Assembly (NCBI RefSeq): GCF_003143855.1
Contig: NZ_QFRK01000007.1
Span: forward strand, 115,706 to 179,705
From: Streptomyces sp. NWU339
GTDB lineage: Bacteria; Actinomycetota; Actinomycetes; Streptomycetales; Streptomycetaceae
Reading direction: 5' to 3'
DNA: 64,000 nucleotides
Part shown: in pieces, positions 1-8,312 of the stretch
Position numbering within the stretch: the stretch's first letter is position 1
Layout: each line of letters begins with the position of its first letter
Translations under genes and position numbers: made by a program
Notes under the pieces: generated by a model
Databases searched by the model: none
What the model was told of the DNA's origin: nothing
The model's input: the letters and a program-made list of their open reading frames with translations, nothing else

Positions 1-2
1 CG

Positions 3-191
3 CCCTGGCTGCGGTGGATCTTGTGCGAGGCCGCGCAGAGTGCGAAGCGGTCGCCGGAATTCGCCGCCGCCTACCAGAGCCTCGCCCACCGCCGCGGCAA
101 GAAGATCGCCACAACGGCGGTGGCTCGCCGACTGCTCACGCGTGCCTATCACCTACTGCGCGCCGTGCAGGATCAACAGGGGGTGCGATGA
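3..191 (+). CDS. IS110-family transposase, C-terminal part (5' end outside window)
   Basis: The frame is open from the window edge and encodes about 62 residues before a TGA. The visible part contains LRWILCEAAQSAKRSPEF followed by AAYQSLAHRRGKKIATTAVA and RRLLTRAYHLL. This resembles the end of the IS116/IS110/IS902 transposase C-terminal domain, where an RRGKK-type stretch and an ARRLL helix close the protein. These enzymes carry out DDED-type site-specific transposition. The start and catalytic residues lie outside the window, so intactness cannot be judged. Family assignment is by recognised pattern only. Confidence 0.65.
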   Translation, partial: PWLRWILCEAAQSAKRSPEFAAAYQSLAHRRGKKIATTAVARRLLTRAYHLLRAVQDQQGVR

Positions 192-965
192 CAGCAGCCG
201 ATGACAACCGCCAGGGGCGGTCGCAGACCCCGGGTGAGCTCGCAAAGCTGCATGAGACGGCCCGATGGCCGCGCTCGATGACCTGACTGAGCAGCCCGGA
301 TCCCCGCACCATGGTCATGGCGCCGGCCTGTGCGGCCGGATGCCGAATGGGTGTTTGTGAGACCACTCCGCCGACCAGCACGGACTCCGGGGATCGCAAC
401 GACCGTATCCGCGAACATCCGTGACGCTTCCTCGGCCCCCATTGTCGGCCGCCGCTCGTCGGCCTCCAGCTCGTTCGTCCTCGCCCCGCTCGTTCCTCGC
501 GGGGCTCCGGGCGCTCCAACTGGACCCCTCCCACGCGGCGGCCCCGCAGACAGACACGAGGAAGAGCCACGAGGAAAACGCCCCGGCATCCCACCGAAAG
601 CCGCAGGCGGGGACCGTCTGCGCCCCTTGACAGGCCCGGCCCTCATGGGTGCAGATTTACCTGGAGAGAGGTCCATCGGGGTGGCACCTCCACCCGTTTT
701 CACGCAGCCGTCAGGTGGACTGAGCCCGGGGCTTCGGTCTTCACGCACTGGCTGACCAGTCGCGTCGCCCGTCCGGTACCGGCGGGGTGCGGGGCCCTGA
801 GCAGGAAGAGAAACTCGCCCTTTTCGTCATTAAAATCCTCAAAGTCGCGTGTAAATGCTCCGTAAGTAGCTACCCGGCCCAGGCAGGGCCCGTGAAGTCC
901 ATGGGCCGATGGTGAGGAGCAAACAACTCGCTACCCGCAGGCAGAGAGAACAGGAGGCAAGAGTC
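192..965. other. gene-poor stretch after the transposase
   Basis: No reading frame here has a convincing start, ribosome binding site or recognisable protein. The open frames on both strands are Arg/Pro-rich antisense-type translations. The first part, to about position 423, could be the non-coding right end of the IS110 element; this is a guess, since no terminal repeat was identified. The last 200 bases presumably hold the promoter of the SPW-repeat gene, but no clear -35/-10 pair was picked out. Confidence 0.4.
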
Positions 966-1454
966 ATGTCCACTTCCGCTTCCCGGCCATCCATGAAGAT
1001 GCACCCGGACATCATCGAGATGCGTGAGCGCCATGAGATGGCCGAGCGTGCGACCAGCACGCCACAGGGGCAGGCCGTGGGGACACTGGCCTTCCTCACC
1101 GGTATCTACCTGGCGGCTTCCCCGTGGATCACGGGCTTCAACGGCCTGTCGACGCTCGCCGTCAACAATCTTCTCGTCGGTCTCGCTTACGCACTGCTCA
1201 TGAGCGGCGGGTTCGGCCGAGCCTACGAACGCACCCACGGTATGGCGTGGGGTGCGTGTGCCCTGGGTCTTTGGACGATCATCGCACCGTGGGTGGTGGC
1301 GGGTAACGTCAGCACCACGAAGACCATCGTCAACAACGTCATCACAGGAGCGATAGCCGCTCTGCTGGCCCTGGCTGCCAGCGCAGCCACCCGTGCAGCC
1401 GAGTCCGGCAAAGCCCGAGCGGGCATGAGGGCACCGTACACACAGCGCAGCTGA
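966..1454 (+). CDS. SPW-repeat membrane protein
   Basis: The product is 162 residues and looks like a small integral membrane protein of the SPW-repeat family (PF03779), whose function is unknown. The two diagnostic motifs are visible: SPWITGF after the first hydrophobic helix and the related APWVVAG after the third. Four hydrophobic segments can be read between about residues 40 and 140, with a hydrophilic N-terminus ending in a His/Glu/Arg-rich helix. The ATG at 966 was chosen over the upstream GTG at 909 because AGGAGG sits 8 bases before it. It stands alone, with pseudogenes downstream. Confidence 0.85.
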   Translation: MSTSASRPSMKMHPDIIEMRERHEMAERATSTPQGQAVGTLAFLTGIYLAASPWITGFNGLSTLAVNNLLVGLAYALLMSGGFGRAYERTHGMAWGACALGLWTIIAPWVVAGNVSTTKTIVNNVITGAIAALLALAASAATRAAESGKARAGMRAPYTQRS

Positions 1455-1499
1455 AACCCGCCCCACCGGATCGGCCGATCGGGGAGCCAGGGCGAGAGC

Positions 1500-1766
1500 G
1501 GCTGCAGCGTCCTGGAACGCATCTGGACCCGGCCCGCCGCCGAAGCCGTCACTCTCCTCGGCGGCGACCCCGACGATCCGGCCCGCGGCGTCGTCCCGGC
1601 GGTAGCCTCCGCCGGCCTCACCTTCCGCCTGGCACCCGGCCGGCGTGCCGAGAACGTCATGGAACAGCTGCGGAAGTGGGTGGCGGAGACGATACGGGAC
1701 GGCTTCGCGTACGAGCTGAACACCTCGAACACCAACCAGGACGCCTACGCCACTCCGGCTGGCTGA
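1500..1766 (+). pseudogene. M20-family dipeptidase remnant
   Basis: One frame encodes a continuous 88-residue piece resembling the dimerisation (lid) domain of M20/ArgE-type metallopeptidases. It includes VLERIWTRPAAEAVTLLGGD, the beta strand GLTFRLAPGRRAENVMEQLR, and the run NTSNTNQDAY before the stop. A full M20 peptidase is about 450 residues and has metal-binding His/Asp/Glu residues in the other domain; none are present. The piece has no start codon with a ribosome binding site, and its coding homology begins and ends abruptly. It is best read as a leftover of a deleted gene. Confidence 0.6.
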
Positions 1767-1893
1767 TCGCTCACGCGTTTCTCCCCTGTCGACGGGTCCG
1801 GCGTTCGACGAAATCCGTTCAGCGTGCCTGGGACGGGTGGTTACCGCTTACGGCGTGAGCGGGTCGGGGCGCTCAATGCCGCTTCCACTGCTT

Positions 1894-2243
1894 TCACTGC
1901 GCCGAGACGATCGAGGGGGCGGCGGCGAGCATCCCGACCAGGCCGGTGATCACCTTCTTCGTGGCGGAAGGAATCTTCCGAGTCCCTGATGTCCTGCCGC
2001 ATCAGCGCGAAGGCCCTCTGCACCTTGTCCTCCCGTCCGGGATCGCCGACAGGAGAACGGTCGGTGTCCGCGACGAGGTAGTTGATCTGCTGATGTTCTT
2101 CCTCCACCCGGGCCGTCAGTTCCTCCAGGCCGAGGAAGTACTGGCCATAACAGCCGGCTGAGCCTCTGCGTCAGGGACGCGATGGCTCGCCCCGCGCGGG
2201 GTCGTCGGGGGTGGGCATCGAGCAGCTTCTCGACCAACGACAC
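1894..2243 (-). pseudogene. frameshifted remnant of an unrecognised gene
   Basis: Protein-like sequence on the minus strand is spread over different reading frames. An N-terminal MSLVEKLLDAHP frame is followed, in another frame, by CYGQYFLGLEELTARVEEEH and QQINYLVADTDRSPVGD. After MRQDIRDSEDS the reading must shift again to give a hydrophobic tail, KKVITGLVGMLAAAPSIVSA, ending at a TGA. Read with the shifts it would be a small helical protein of about 110 residues with a hydrophobic C-terminus. The original function is not recognised. The calls for the two shifts are visual and could also reflect sequencing errors. Confidence 0.45.
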
Positions 2244-2379
2244 GGTGTCCGCCGTACATCACGAGTGAGGGTCGGAACCATCCGGTGAGGTCCGGTTCGT
2301 TCCTGCGTTGCACTGAGTCCGGGGCCCGCCGCCCCCGCCGCTTCGTTTGCCGTCCGCACAGGCGGGGATCCGGCCGACC

Positions 2380-3354
2380 ATGAGCACTACGCCACGCCGC
2401 CGGATGCGGCAGAACCGAGTGCTGTCGCTGCTGGACCGCCTGGAACGGGCGTCCCGGGCGGACCCGGCGATCGACGCTCTTCGGTCGGCGGTCCGCTCCC
2501 TGCCGCTGGGGCGCGGACGGGACGTGCTGCACGGCAGATGGCTGGGGCACCCGCTCCATCCGCTGATGGTGCAGGTGCCGGTCGGGAGCTGGCTGTCCGC
2601 GGCGGTGCTGGACACCGTGCCCGGCCGCTCCCGCGAGGCGGCACTGCTCGTCGGGGTCGGCCTGGCCGCGGCCGCGCCCGCCGCGCTGGCGGGCGCCGTC
2701 GACTGGGCGGAGCTGCACCGCGAGCAGGCGCGGGTGGGGCTGGTGCACGCCGTGGCGAACGGGGCGGCCGTGGGCCTGTACGCGACCTCGCTCGCCTGCC
2801 GGCTCAGGGGGGGGCGCACGGGGGCCGGCCGGGTGTACGGCTTGCTGGGGCTGACGGCGGTGGGGCTCGGCGGCATGCTGGGCGGCCACCTGGCCTACCG
2901 GCAGGCGTCCGGGGCCAACCATGCGGAAGAGGTGGCGCACGTGGTCCGGGAGGGCTGGCACCGGGTCGGTGCGGTGGCCGGGTTCCCGGCCGGGCAGCCC
3001 GTGCGGCGCGTCGTGGACGATGTGCCGGTCCTGGTGGTCCGGGAGTCCGGCGGGGCGATCCACGCACTGGCCGAGCGGTGCAGCCATCTCGCCGGTCCGC
3101 TGTCCGAGGGCACGGTCGCCGACGGATGTGTCCGGTGCCCGTGGCACGGCAGTGTCTTCCGGCTCTCGGATGGCTGGAACGTCCGCGGTCCGGCCACCGC
3201 GCCGCAGCCCGCCTTCGACACCCGGGTCCTCGACGGGCACGTCGAGGTGCGTCTGCGCCGAGCCGACCGGGGCGAGCGAGTGCCGAACGGCCGGGAAGCG
3301 GAGCGGCAACGGGCCGGAACAGGAACGGGTGCAGCTCATGGACACAGCAGCTGA
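2380..3354 (+). CDS. DUF2231 membrane domain fused to a Rieske [2Fe-2S] domain
   Basis: The product is 324 residues. The N-terminal part carries a DUF2231-like membrane region with HGRWLGHPLHPLMVQVPVGS and four hydrophobic helices up to about residue 190. The C-terminal third is a Rieske ferredoxin domain with the cluster motifs CSHLAGPL and CPWHGSVF, giving the usual C-x-H and C-x2-H ligands. Such fusions are common in actinomycetes and are thought to be membrane-anchored electron carriers; the partner is unknown. The ATG at 2380 was preferred to an upstream TTG. The 3' end overlaps the next gene by 17 bases, indicating translational coupling. Confidence 0.85.
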   Translation: MSTTPRRRMRQNRVLSLLDRLERASRADPAIDALRSAVRSLPLGRGRDVLHGRWLGHPLHPLMVQVPVGSWLSAAVLDTVPGRSREAALLVGVGLAAAAPAALAGAVDWAELHREQARVGLVHAVANGAAVGLYATSLACRLRGGRTGAGRVYGLLGLTAVGLGGMLGGHLAYRQASGANHAEEVAHVVREGWHRVGAVAGFPAGQPVRRVVDDVPVLVVRESGGAIHALAERCSHLAGPLSEGTVADGCVRCPWHGSVFRLSDGWNVRGPATAPQPAFDTRVLDGHVEVRLRRADRGERVPNGREAERQRAGTGTGAAHGHSS

Positions 3355-3880
3355 AAGCCGCTTCGCAGGACGCCTGCACCGGCTTCTCCAGCGCACCGGA
3401 CGAAGCTACTCAGCAGGGAACGACCAGCCGCTGGGCGGCTACCTCGTGGCCATGACGGGCTTCGCGGCGTACACGGCGGCCTGGGCCACGGCGGTACGGC
3501 TGCGCGGCCGCCCGCTGCCCGACCGGCCCGAGCCGTGGGACGTGGTCCTGACCTCGGTCGCCACTTTTCGGCTCAGTCGGCTGCTGAGCAAGGCATCGGT
3601 GACCAGTCCGCTGCGGGCCCCCTTCACACGGTACGTCGGTCCACAGGGCCCGGGCGAACTGCACGAGGAGGCGCAGCCCGAGGACGGCAAGCGCACTGCC
3701 GGAGAGCTGGCGACCTGTCCTTTCTGCATGAGCGTCTGGATCACCTCGACCCTGACCGCCGGTCAGTTGCTCTGGCCGCGCGCGACCCGCACCGCCATGG
3801 GCGCGCTCGCCGCTGTGGCCGGGGCGGACACGCTGCAACTGGCATACGGCGCGCTGGTCGAGAAGACAACCGGTGAGTGA
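3338..3880 (+). CDS. DUF1360 family membrane protein
   Basis: The product is 180 residues. It contains the DUF1360 hallmarks: a first hydrophobic segment (LGGYLVAMTGFAAYTAAWA), the basic stretch ATFRLSRLLSKASVTSPLRA, then TCPFCMSVW with a CxxC pair, and a final hydrophobic helix pair. The function of the family is unknown. It is often found in Streptomyces next to Rieske/DUF2231 or spore-coat-like genes. The ATG at 3338 lies inside the end of the upstream gene, preceded by AGGAA, so the two genes very likely form an operon. Confidence 0.8.
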   Translation: MDTAAESRFAGRLHRLLQRTGRSYSAGNDQPLGGYLVAMTGFAAYTAAWATAVRLRGRPLPDRPEPWDVVLTSVATFRLSRLLSKASVTSPLRAPFTRYVGPQGPGELHEEAQPEDGKRTAGELATCPFCMSVWITSTLTAGQLLWPRATRTAMGALAAVAGADTLQLAYGALVEKTTGE

Positions 3881-3958
3881 CCCGGCTGCGGAGGGAACGG
3901 TGCGGGGCGGCCCGAAGTTCTCGTCCAGCAGCTGCGCCGGGACAGGGGTGCGGGAGCG

Positions 3959-4285
3959 TCAGCGTGCCGATCCCGCCCGATTGCGGCGGGCCGCGCGCGC
4001 GGCCGGACCCACACCGATGAGCAGCAGGACGAGACCGGCGATGTTCCACGCCCAGTCGTACGGGGTGACATCCACGCCGCAGCGGATCTGGTGCAGGCGC
4101 AGCAGCTTGTGGTCCACGATGCCGTCGAACAGCTGGAAGATCCCCAGGTTCAGGAAGAAACCCACCCACACGTGCGCAGGCGCAGCAGCGGCCACAGTCC
4201 GCCCACGACGTTGAGGACGCCGTGCGCGACCGCAACCGTGCCGGCGGACTCTCGCACTCTGGTCCTGCCCAGGGGAGGAGTCTCC
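3959..4285 (-). pseudogene. DUF2243 membrane protein remnant
   Basis: The C-terminal half of a DUF2243 protein is readable: HVWVGFFLNLGIFQLFDGIV, then DHKLLRLHQIR, and a final transmembrane helix NIAGLVLLLIGVG. The preceding helix, VAHGVLNVVGGLWPLLRLR, lies in a different frame, so a frameshift near 4180 separates the two. Nothing matching the N-terminal helices of the roughly 160-residue family is present upstream, where the next gene ends. The gene is therefore both frameshifted and 5'-truncated. Confidence 0.6.
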
Positions 4286-4324
4286 CTTCGTGAGGATCGG
4301 CCGGGTCCTCCGTGCCGGGTGCCC

Positions 4325-4963
4325 TTACTGCGGGACAAGCGCCACCGTCGTCGTGACCCGGGTGACGGCGGGGTTCCTCGGCGCCGAACCGAACCCGAAG
4401 TGCACAGGCGGCTGGACGAGCGCCATCCCTCCCAGGGCCGTCCCCTCGAAGGCCGCCGACACCGCACGGATCGGCAGCAGGTCCCGGGCGCCGTACCACT
4501 CGCGGCGGCCCCCACCGGCGCTGCCGCGGGTGCGCACTCCCGGCAGCAGCAGGCGGGCGGGGCGGTCCGTCAGCGCGCTCCATGCCGGATGCCGGGCGAG
4601 CGCGCCGGGAACGGCACGCAGCACAAGGCCCAGAAGCCGGCGCCGGCCGGTGGTGAAGCGCAGGTCGAGCGGCCCCGCGGTGACGGTCCAGGTGGCATCC
4701 GTGACGCTCACGGCGACCGGGACGACACGCACCGTGTCGAAGACGTAGGTGCCGCTGATGAAGTCCGCTGCCTCCCGCGTGGGGGCCAGGAGCAGCCTCT
4801 CCCCGTCGGCCCGTTCCAGCATCACGTCGCTGAACGCTCCGAAGGGCGACCGGTGCCAGTGTCCGAGCACGATCCGCGTACCGGAGGAGGTGCCCATGCC
4901 CGCGATCCAGCCCTCGAAGCGCACCCTCGGGCGTCGCGTGATTCCGCCGAGAACCCGGCTCAT
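4325..4963 (-). CDS. conserved hypothetical protein
   Basis: The product is 212 residues. It is a mostly beta-strand soluble protein with no signal peptide or membrane helix. Readable segments include RVRFEGWIAGMGTSSGTRIV, LGHWHRSPFGAFSDVMLERA, and REAADFISGTYVFDTVRVVP. It looks like a conserved Streptomyces protein of unknown function. The in-frame region upstream of the ATG at 4963 is Pro/Arg-rich and not protein-like, which is why that start was chosen. It follows the DUF2071 gene by 61 bases on the same strand and is probably co-transcribed with it. Confidence 0.65.
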   Translation of the reverse strand: MSRVLGGITRRPRVRFEGWIAGMGTSSGTRIVLGHWHRSPFGAFSDVMLERADGERLLLAPTREAADFISGTYVFDTVRVVPVAVSVTDATWTVTAGPLDLRFTTGRRRLLGLVLRAVPGALARHPAWSALTDRPARLLLPGVRTRGSAGGGRREWYGARDLLPIRAVSAAFEGTALGGMALVQPPVHFGFGSAPRNPAVTRVTTTVALVPQ

Positions 4964-5024
4964 CCGCCCGTGCCCACCCGGGCGGGCCTGCGGCGCCCCG
5001 GCCCGGCAAGGGTCTGCCGGGAGG

Positions 5025-5846
5025 TCAGGAAGGCCGGCGGGCACGCCCTGGGGCGCAGGGCCTGGGGAGCCCGAGTCGTACATGCCTGACGCCTTCCGAG
5101 AAGTGCACCACGGGCTCGCCGAGCGGAGCCTCCCCAAGGTCCGCCGCAGTGGTCAGTGTCTCCTCCAGCACGTCGACGGCGGCCCCGGCCAGCGGCCACG
5201 GCTCGTGCTCGACGGGCGTCTCCCAGAGCATGCCGAGCCGACGGGTGTACGCCCGCCAGCGCGAGGTCAGCCACACGTCCCGCTCCGTCGGCTCGACCGG
5301 TTCGCCGCGGCGGACGAGAACGCGGTAGGAGGCGTCCCTGTTCCCTCTCGTACCGGAGTACGCGACGGCGTCCCCGTCCGTGGAGACGCTGAGGCTGCCC
5401 GGGTTGTACGGCGCGCCGATGGCGCGGGCCACCAGCATCAGGGGGAAGGCCACCTCGATGGACAGGAACCAGAGCCCGTCCCGTCCGTCACGGTGGCGGA
5501 CGTAGGTCCGCAGGTTGGTCTCCGCGAACGTCGGGAGGCCGATCAGCGCGGCCGGGACGCCGGGCAGGCGTACGTCCGCCATGACGAAGGGCGTGAGTCC
5601 CACCCATGCGGCGCCGTCATACTCGTCCACGACCAGTTCCTCGGGCAGCAGCGCCTGTACCGCCTCCGGCCGGAAGGGCCAGTGGACGAACGTCTGCGTC
5701 AGCCAGCCGGCCCGCAATGCGGGCAGACGCACCCGCTGCTCCGCTCCATATGCCACCACGGGCGGCGAGTCCCCACGCGCGATCGAAGAAAACGCGGCAT
5801 GGACCTGAGGGTGCCGCCCGGCCGCGGCAGCGGTCTGTTCCTCCAT
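5025..5846 (-). CDS. YqjF-like DUF2071 family protein
   Basis: The product is about 273 residues and matches the DUF2071/YqjF (COG3361) pattern. Key segments are the entry motif QTFVHWPFRPEAVQALLPEE, then VDEYDGAAWVGLTPFVMADV and PGVPAALIGLPTFAETNLRT with YVRHRDGRDGLWFLSIE. The biochemical role of the family is unknown. The ATG at 5846 was taken as start; an in-frame GTG at 5948 would add 34 residues with weak coding character. It is probably the first gene of a two-gene unit with the conserved hypothetical gene downstream. Confidence 0.75.
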   Translation of the reverse strand: MEEQTAAAAGRHPQVHAAFSSIARGDSPPVVAYGAEQRVRLPALRAGWLTQTFVHWPFRPEAVQALLPEELVVDEYDGAAWVGLTPFVMADVRLPGVPAALIGLPTFAETNLRTYVRHRDGRDGLWFLSIEVAFPLMLVARAIGAPYNPGSLSVSTDGDAVAYSGTRGNRDASYRVLVRRGEPVEPTERDVWLTSRWRAYTRRLGMLWETPVEHEPWPLAGAAVDVLEETLTTAADLGEAPLGEPVVHFSEGVRHVRLGLPRPCAPGRARRPS

Positions 5847-6188
5847 GCGCGCATTCGGGCCACCGCTCGTGCCCCCAGGTCGCAGGATTTCCTCTGGTGG
5901 GTCAGCCGAGAGGACAGCCGGCTCGGCATATGCATGTCCGAAATTCACCCCCGGCTTCTTCCGTGATTCTCGACATCAGCCGTATCACCGGTCTCAGGAC
6001 GTCCCGCGCCGTGCCCCCGTGGGCGGAGTTCCTCAACTGGATCGGCGAGTTCCGAAAGGCTCCCTCTCCTTCGAACCGCCATGGCCCGGATGGCCGGCTT
6101 CCTGGTCACTGCAAGGACCGTTTGACGGGACCCGGACCGGTCGTCGTCGGTGTCACGTCCGCCGACGACGGGCGGGCGGTGCTACCTG

Positions 6189-6641
6189 TCACGTCGTTCC
6201 GTTGCGGTCGAGGGGGCCCCAGCGCCCAGGCTGGTCGGTGACGACGTGGCGGGCCTCGTCGATAACGCGGTCGGCGATCCAGCCGAGCGGTTCGACATCT
6301 GTCACCAGGGGTTCGTTGTCCGGCCCCCGGGCAGCCTCGGAGCCGTGCAGGACCCAGGGCCGGGTGCGGCGGTCCTTCACGCGGGGAAGGTGGCAGTAGT
6401 CGTACAGCCGCCGCGCGACCCAGATGCGCACGGGGCGATCTCTCCACCAGGCCTCGACGTCCAGAGGGCTGGCCGACAAGCCCGGCAGTTTCACTCCGGT
6501 CAGGTCGTCCGTGCTGGTCACATCGGGCAGGTCGCGTTCCGGGCCCCGGGACCAGCGCACGTACAGTCCGCGGCGGCTGGTGACCAGCCGGGTCAGTTCC
6601 TCAAGGCTGGTGAGAGTCGGCAGGTCCGCCGTGGTGCTCAT
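6189..6641 (-). CDS. DUF6098 family protein
   Basis: The product is 150 residues, soluble and acidic. The recognisable block is GLYVRWSRGPERDLPDVTST, followed by DDLTGVKLPGLSASPLDVEA and WWRDRPVRIWVARRLYDYCH, which is typical of the DUF6098 family of actinomycetes. It contains several conserved Trp residues, but no catalytic motif is known. It starts 22 bases after the end of the DUF5133 gene on the same strand, so the two probably form an operon. Function is unknown. Confidence 0.7.
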   Translation of the reverse strand: MSTTADLPTLTSLEELTRLVTSRRGLYVRWSRGPERDLPDVTSTDDLTGVKLPGLSASPLDVEAWWRDRPVRIWVARRLYDYCHLPRVKDRRTRPWVLHGSEAARGPDNEPLVTDVEPLGWIADRVIDEARHVVTDQPGRWGPLDRNGTT

Positions 6642-6663
6642 GGTGGGTCGATGCGAGCAGCGG

Positions 6664-6891
6664 TCAGGTCGTGAGGAGGGAGTCGTCCTCGGTGCGGGCG
6701 CCGGGAAGCTGATGACGGGCGGCGACGAGGGCGGCGTCGATGTCGCGGGTGCCGGTCGACACGCACAGCGTGTAGGCGACGTCGTCCATGCGCCGGCGCG
6801 CCTCCGGGCTGCCGTCCTCGGCGTGCAGGATGCGCAGCGCGTCGTGCTGCTCGATCAGGTTCCGCAGCACCGCGGGGTGTGCCATGAGCAT
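6664..6891 (-). CDS. DUF5133 family protein
   Basis: The product is 75 residues. The sequence MLMAHPAVLRNLIEQHDALR with ARRRMDDVAYTLCVSTGTRD and ALVAARHQLPGA is characteristic of the small DUF5133 family of Streptomyces, which is often associated with stress-induced genes. The ATG at 6891 was chosen because AGGGAGG lies just upstream, and because family members begin at this MLMxHPAVL motif. It is the likely first gene of an operon with the DUF6098 gene. Function is unknown. Confidence 0.8.
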   Translation of the reverse strand: MLMAHPAVLRNLIEQHDALRILHAEDGSPEARRRMDDVAYTLCVSTGTRDIDAALVAARHQLPGARTEDDSLLTT

Positions 6892-7039
6892 CGGGAGCCT
6901 CCCTTTTCGCCGCCATTCACATGGGTGGTACACCGCCCCGCGTGCCCCGGACCCGGGCCGCCATGCCGACGGGCGTTGTCACGTTGGCTGACCGGCCTGG
7001 GATGATCTTGGAGTTGGTCGTGCCGGGGAGGGTTCGTTC

Positions 7040-7189
7040 GTGTCGTCCGCGTCGCTGTCGTACAAGGACCACCGGTACCCGGCGGAGGTGATCGCACACG
7101 CGGTACGGCTGTACTTCCGCTTCCCGCTGTCGTTCCGGGAGGTCGAGGAGTTGCTGCTCGAGCGCGGTGTGCTCGTCTCCCACGAGACC
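7040..7189 (+). pseudogene. IS6-family transposase, N-terminal remnant
   Basis: From a GTG start the first 50 residues read SYKDHRYPAEVIAHAVRLYF and RFPLSFREVEELLLERGVLV followed by SHET. This is the N-terminal helix-turn-helix region of IS6-type transposases. Homology stops abruptly at about 7189. The frame then continues to 7390 as Arg-rich non-protein sequence. The DDE catalytic domain, about 180 residues, is missing. No terminal repeat or target duplication was identified. Confidence 0.7.
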
Positions 7190-7550
7190 AGCAGAGACGT
7201 ACTCGCTCGGGGTTCTCTGGACGACCGGTGTCGGGGGCGGTCGCGAGTTCTCCGGCGATCTGGACCGGGAGAGTTCCGGCGCCTCCTGTTTGGGCTCCGC
7301 GTGTACGACAGGTCGGCTCGGCGTCGAAGGTTGGACCTGTTCGGGGATCTTCGGGCTGCTGTGAGATCGCGCGGGGCATATGGGCGCTAGCCTGAGGTTC
7401 ACAGCAACGTCCAAGTCGTGTGGGAGGAAGCTTCCGCGGGTGGTGGCGCGTCCTTGGCCTGGCGGGTTTGCAGACGGCCTGCTGCGCGTGACTTCACCCG
7501 GCCGCCTCCGTGAGTGGGGCAGGCCCTCCACCATCAAGGAGCAGCAGACG

Positions 7551-7760
7551 ATGGAACACCACATCGTGGCCGAGATGACTGAACCCGGGGGTGATGCCCT
7601 CAAGGAGTGGCACATGGTCCGCAGCGGCCAGGACGTCGCCATGTGTGGCCGGGAAGTCGACCCGTCGGCGAAGGAGATGCCCTCCGACGCATGGGGTACC
7701 GACGCCGCCAGGCCGTTCTGCCACACCTGCGGTGCGCTGTTCCTGCGCGAGGCTCCCTGA
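7551..7760 (+). CDS. small conserved protein with a Cys pair
   Basis: The product is 69 residues. It begins MEHHIVAEMTEPGGDALKEW and ends with FCHTCGALFLREAP. The CHTC pair together with an upstream CGRE cysteine suggests a small metal-binding or redox-active fold, but this is an inference. AGGAG lies 10 bases before the ATG. The protein resembles short Streptomyces proteins annotated only as hypothetical. It lies between transposase and transporter remnants and has no clear operon partner. Confidence 0.6.
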   Translation: MEHHIVAEMTEPGGDALKEWHMVRSGQDVAMCGREVDPSAKEMPSDAWGTDAARPFCHTCGALFLREAP

Positions 7761-7882
7761 AGGGGCCGTGCAGGCCACCGCCGTGCTTACGGAGCTGCTC
7801 AGCCGCAGTCCTGTACCGACTCCCCGCCTTGTCGAGGTGGGGCGCTTCGCTTCCTCGCCGCCGGTTCAGGTCAGCGTCTCCC

Positions 7883-8077
7883 GTGCTCTTCACCGACCAC
7901 GCCCACCCGGCCTGGCGGGCCAACGCCCTCGGGACCTACCGGTTCTGGCGGGTCGCCGGCGTCCTGGCCGACGCCCTCGGCCTCAACGCCACCCTCGTCG
8001 CGGCCGCCGTCCTCACCGCCGCCTCCGGGCTGCTCGCCGCCCGCTGGATCACCGAGCACCGGCCCGGTACCCGCTGA
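7883..8077 (+). pseudogene. MFS transporter, C-terminal remnant
   Basis: The frame reads VLFTDHAHPAWRANALGTYR, then FWRVAGVLADALGLNATLVA, and ends in a hydrophobic helix AAVLTAASGLLAARWITEH. This resembles the last two transmembrane helices of major-facilitator efflux proteins. The usual stretch between the YRxWR motif and GxLADxxG appears shortened, suggesting an internal deletion. No upstream membrane helices are present. Confidence 0.55.
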
Positions 8078-8282
8078 ACGACCCGCCTGCCCCGACTGAC
8101 GCTCCAGACCCAGAATTCCACCGCGCAGAGGTCAGAAACCCCAACTGACCTGCGGTTTCTTCGGCAGCGTGGAATCGCACACGTTCCCGAGGGCGCACCA
8201 CGTGGAGTGCGTGGCGATTCTGGAGCCGGCCGCCAAAGGGGCCTGACCTGCGAGTTCTTCTGGATTGCCGGTCACGGACTTG

Positions 8283-8303
8283 ACCTTGACACGGTGACAA
8301 GGT
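8283..8303. promoter_or_regulatory. palindromic operator upstream of the HEAT/MerR genes
   Basis: A 21-base near-perfect palindrome with arms ACCTTGACAC and GTGACAAGGT around one central base has a single mismatched pair. A TTGACC hexamer overlaps its left edge at 8280-8285, as expected for the elongated promoters bound by MerR-family regulators, where the dyad lies between -35 and -10. No strong -10 element is evident. It starts 30 bases before the putative GTG start of the HEAT gene. It is inferred to be the autoregulatory site of the MerR protein encoded downstream. Confidence 0.65.
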
Positions 8304-8312
8304 GTCCCCTGG

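Noticed and set aside
330..755. A 141-codon plus-strand frame after the IS110 remnant
   Set aside because: It is Pro/Arg/Gly-rich with no ribosome binding site or recognisable domain, and equally long frames exist on the opposite strand.
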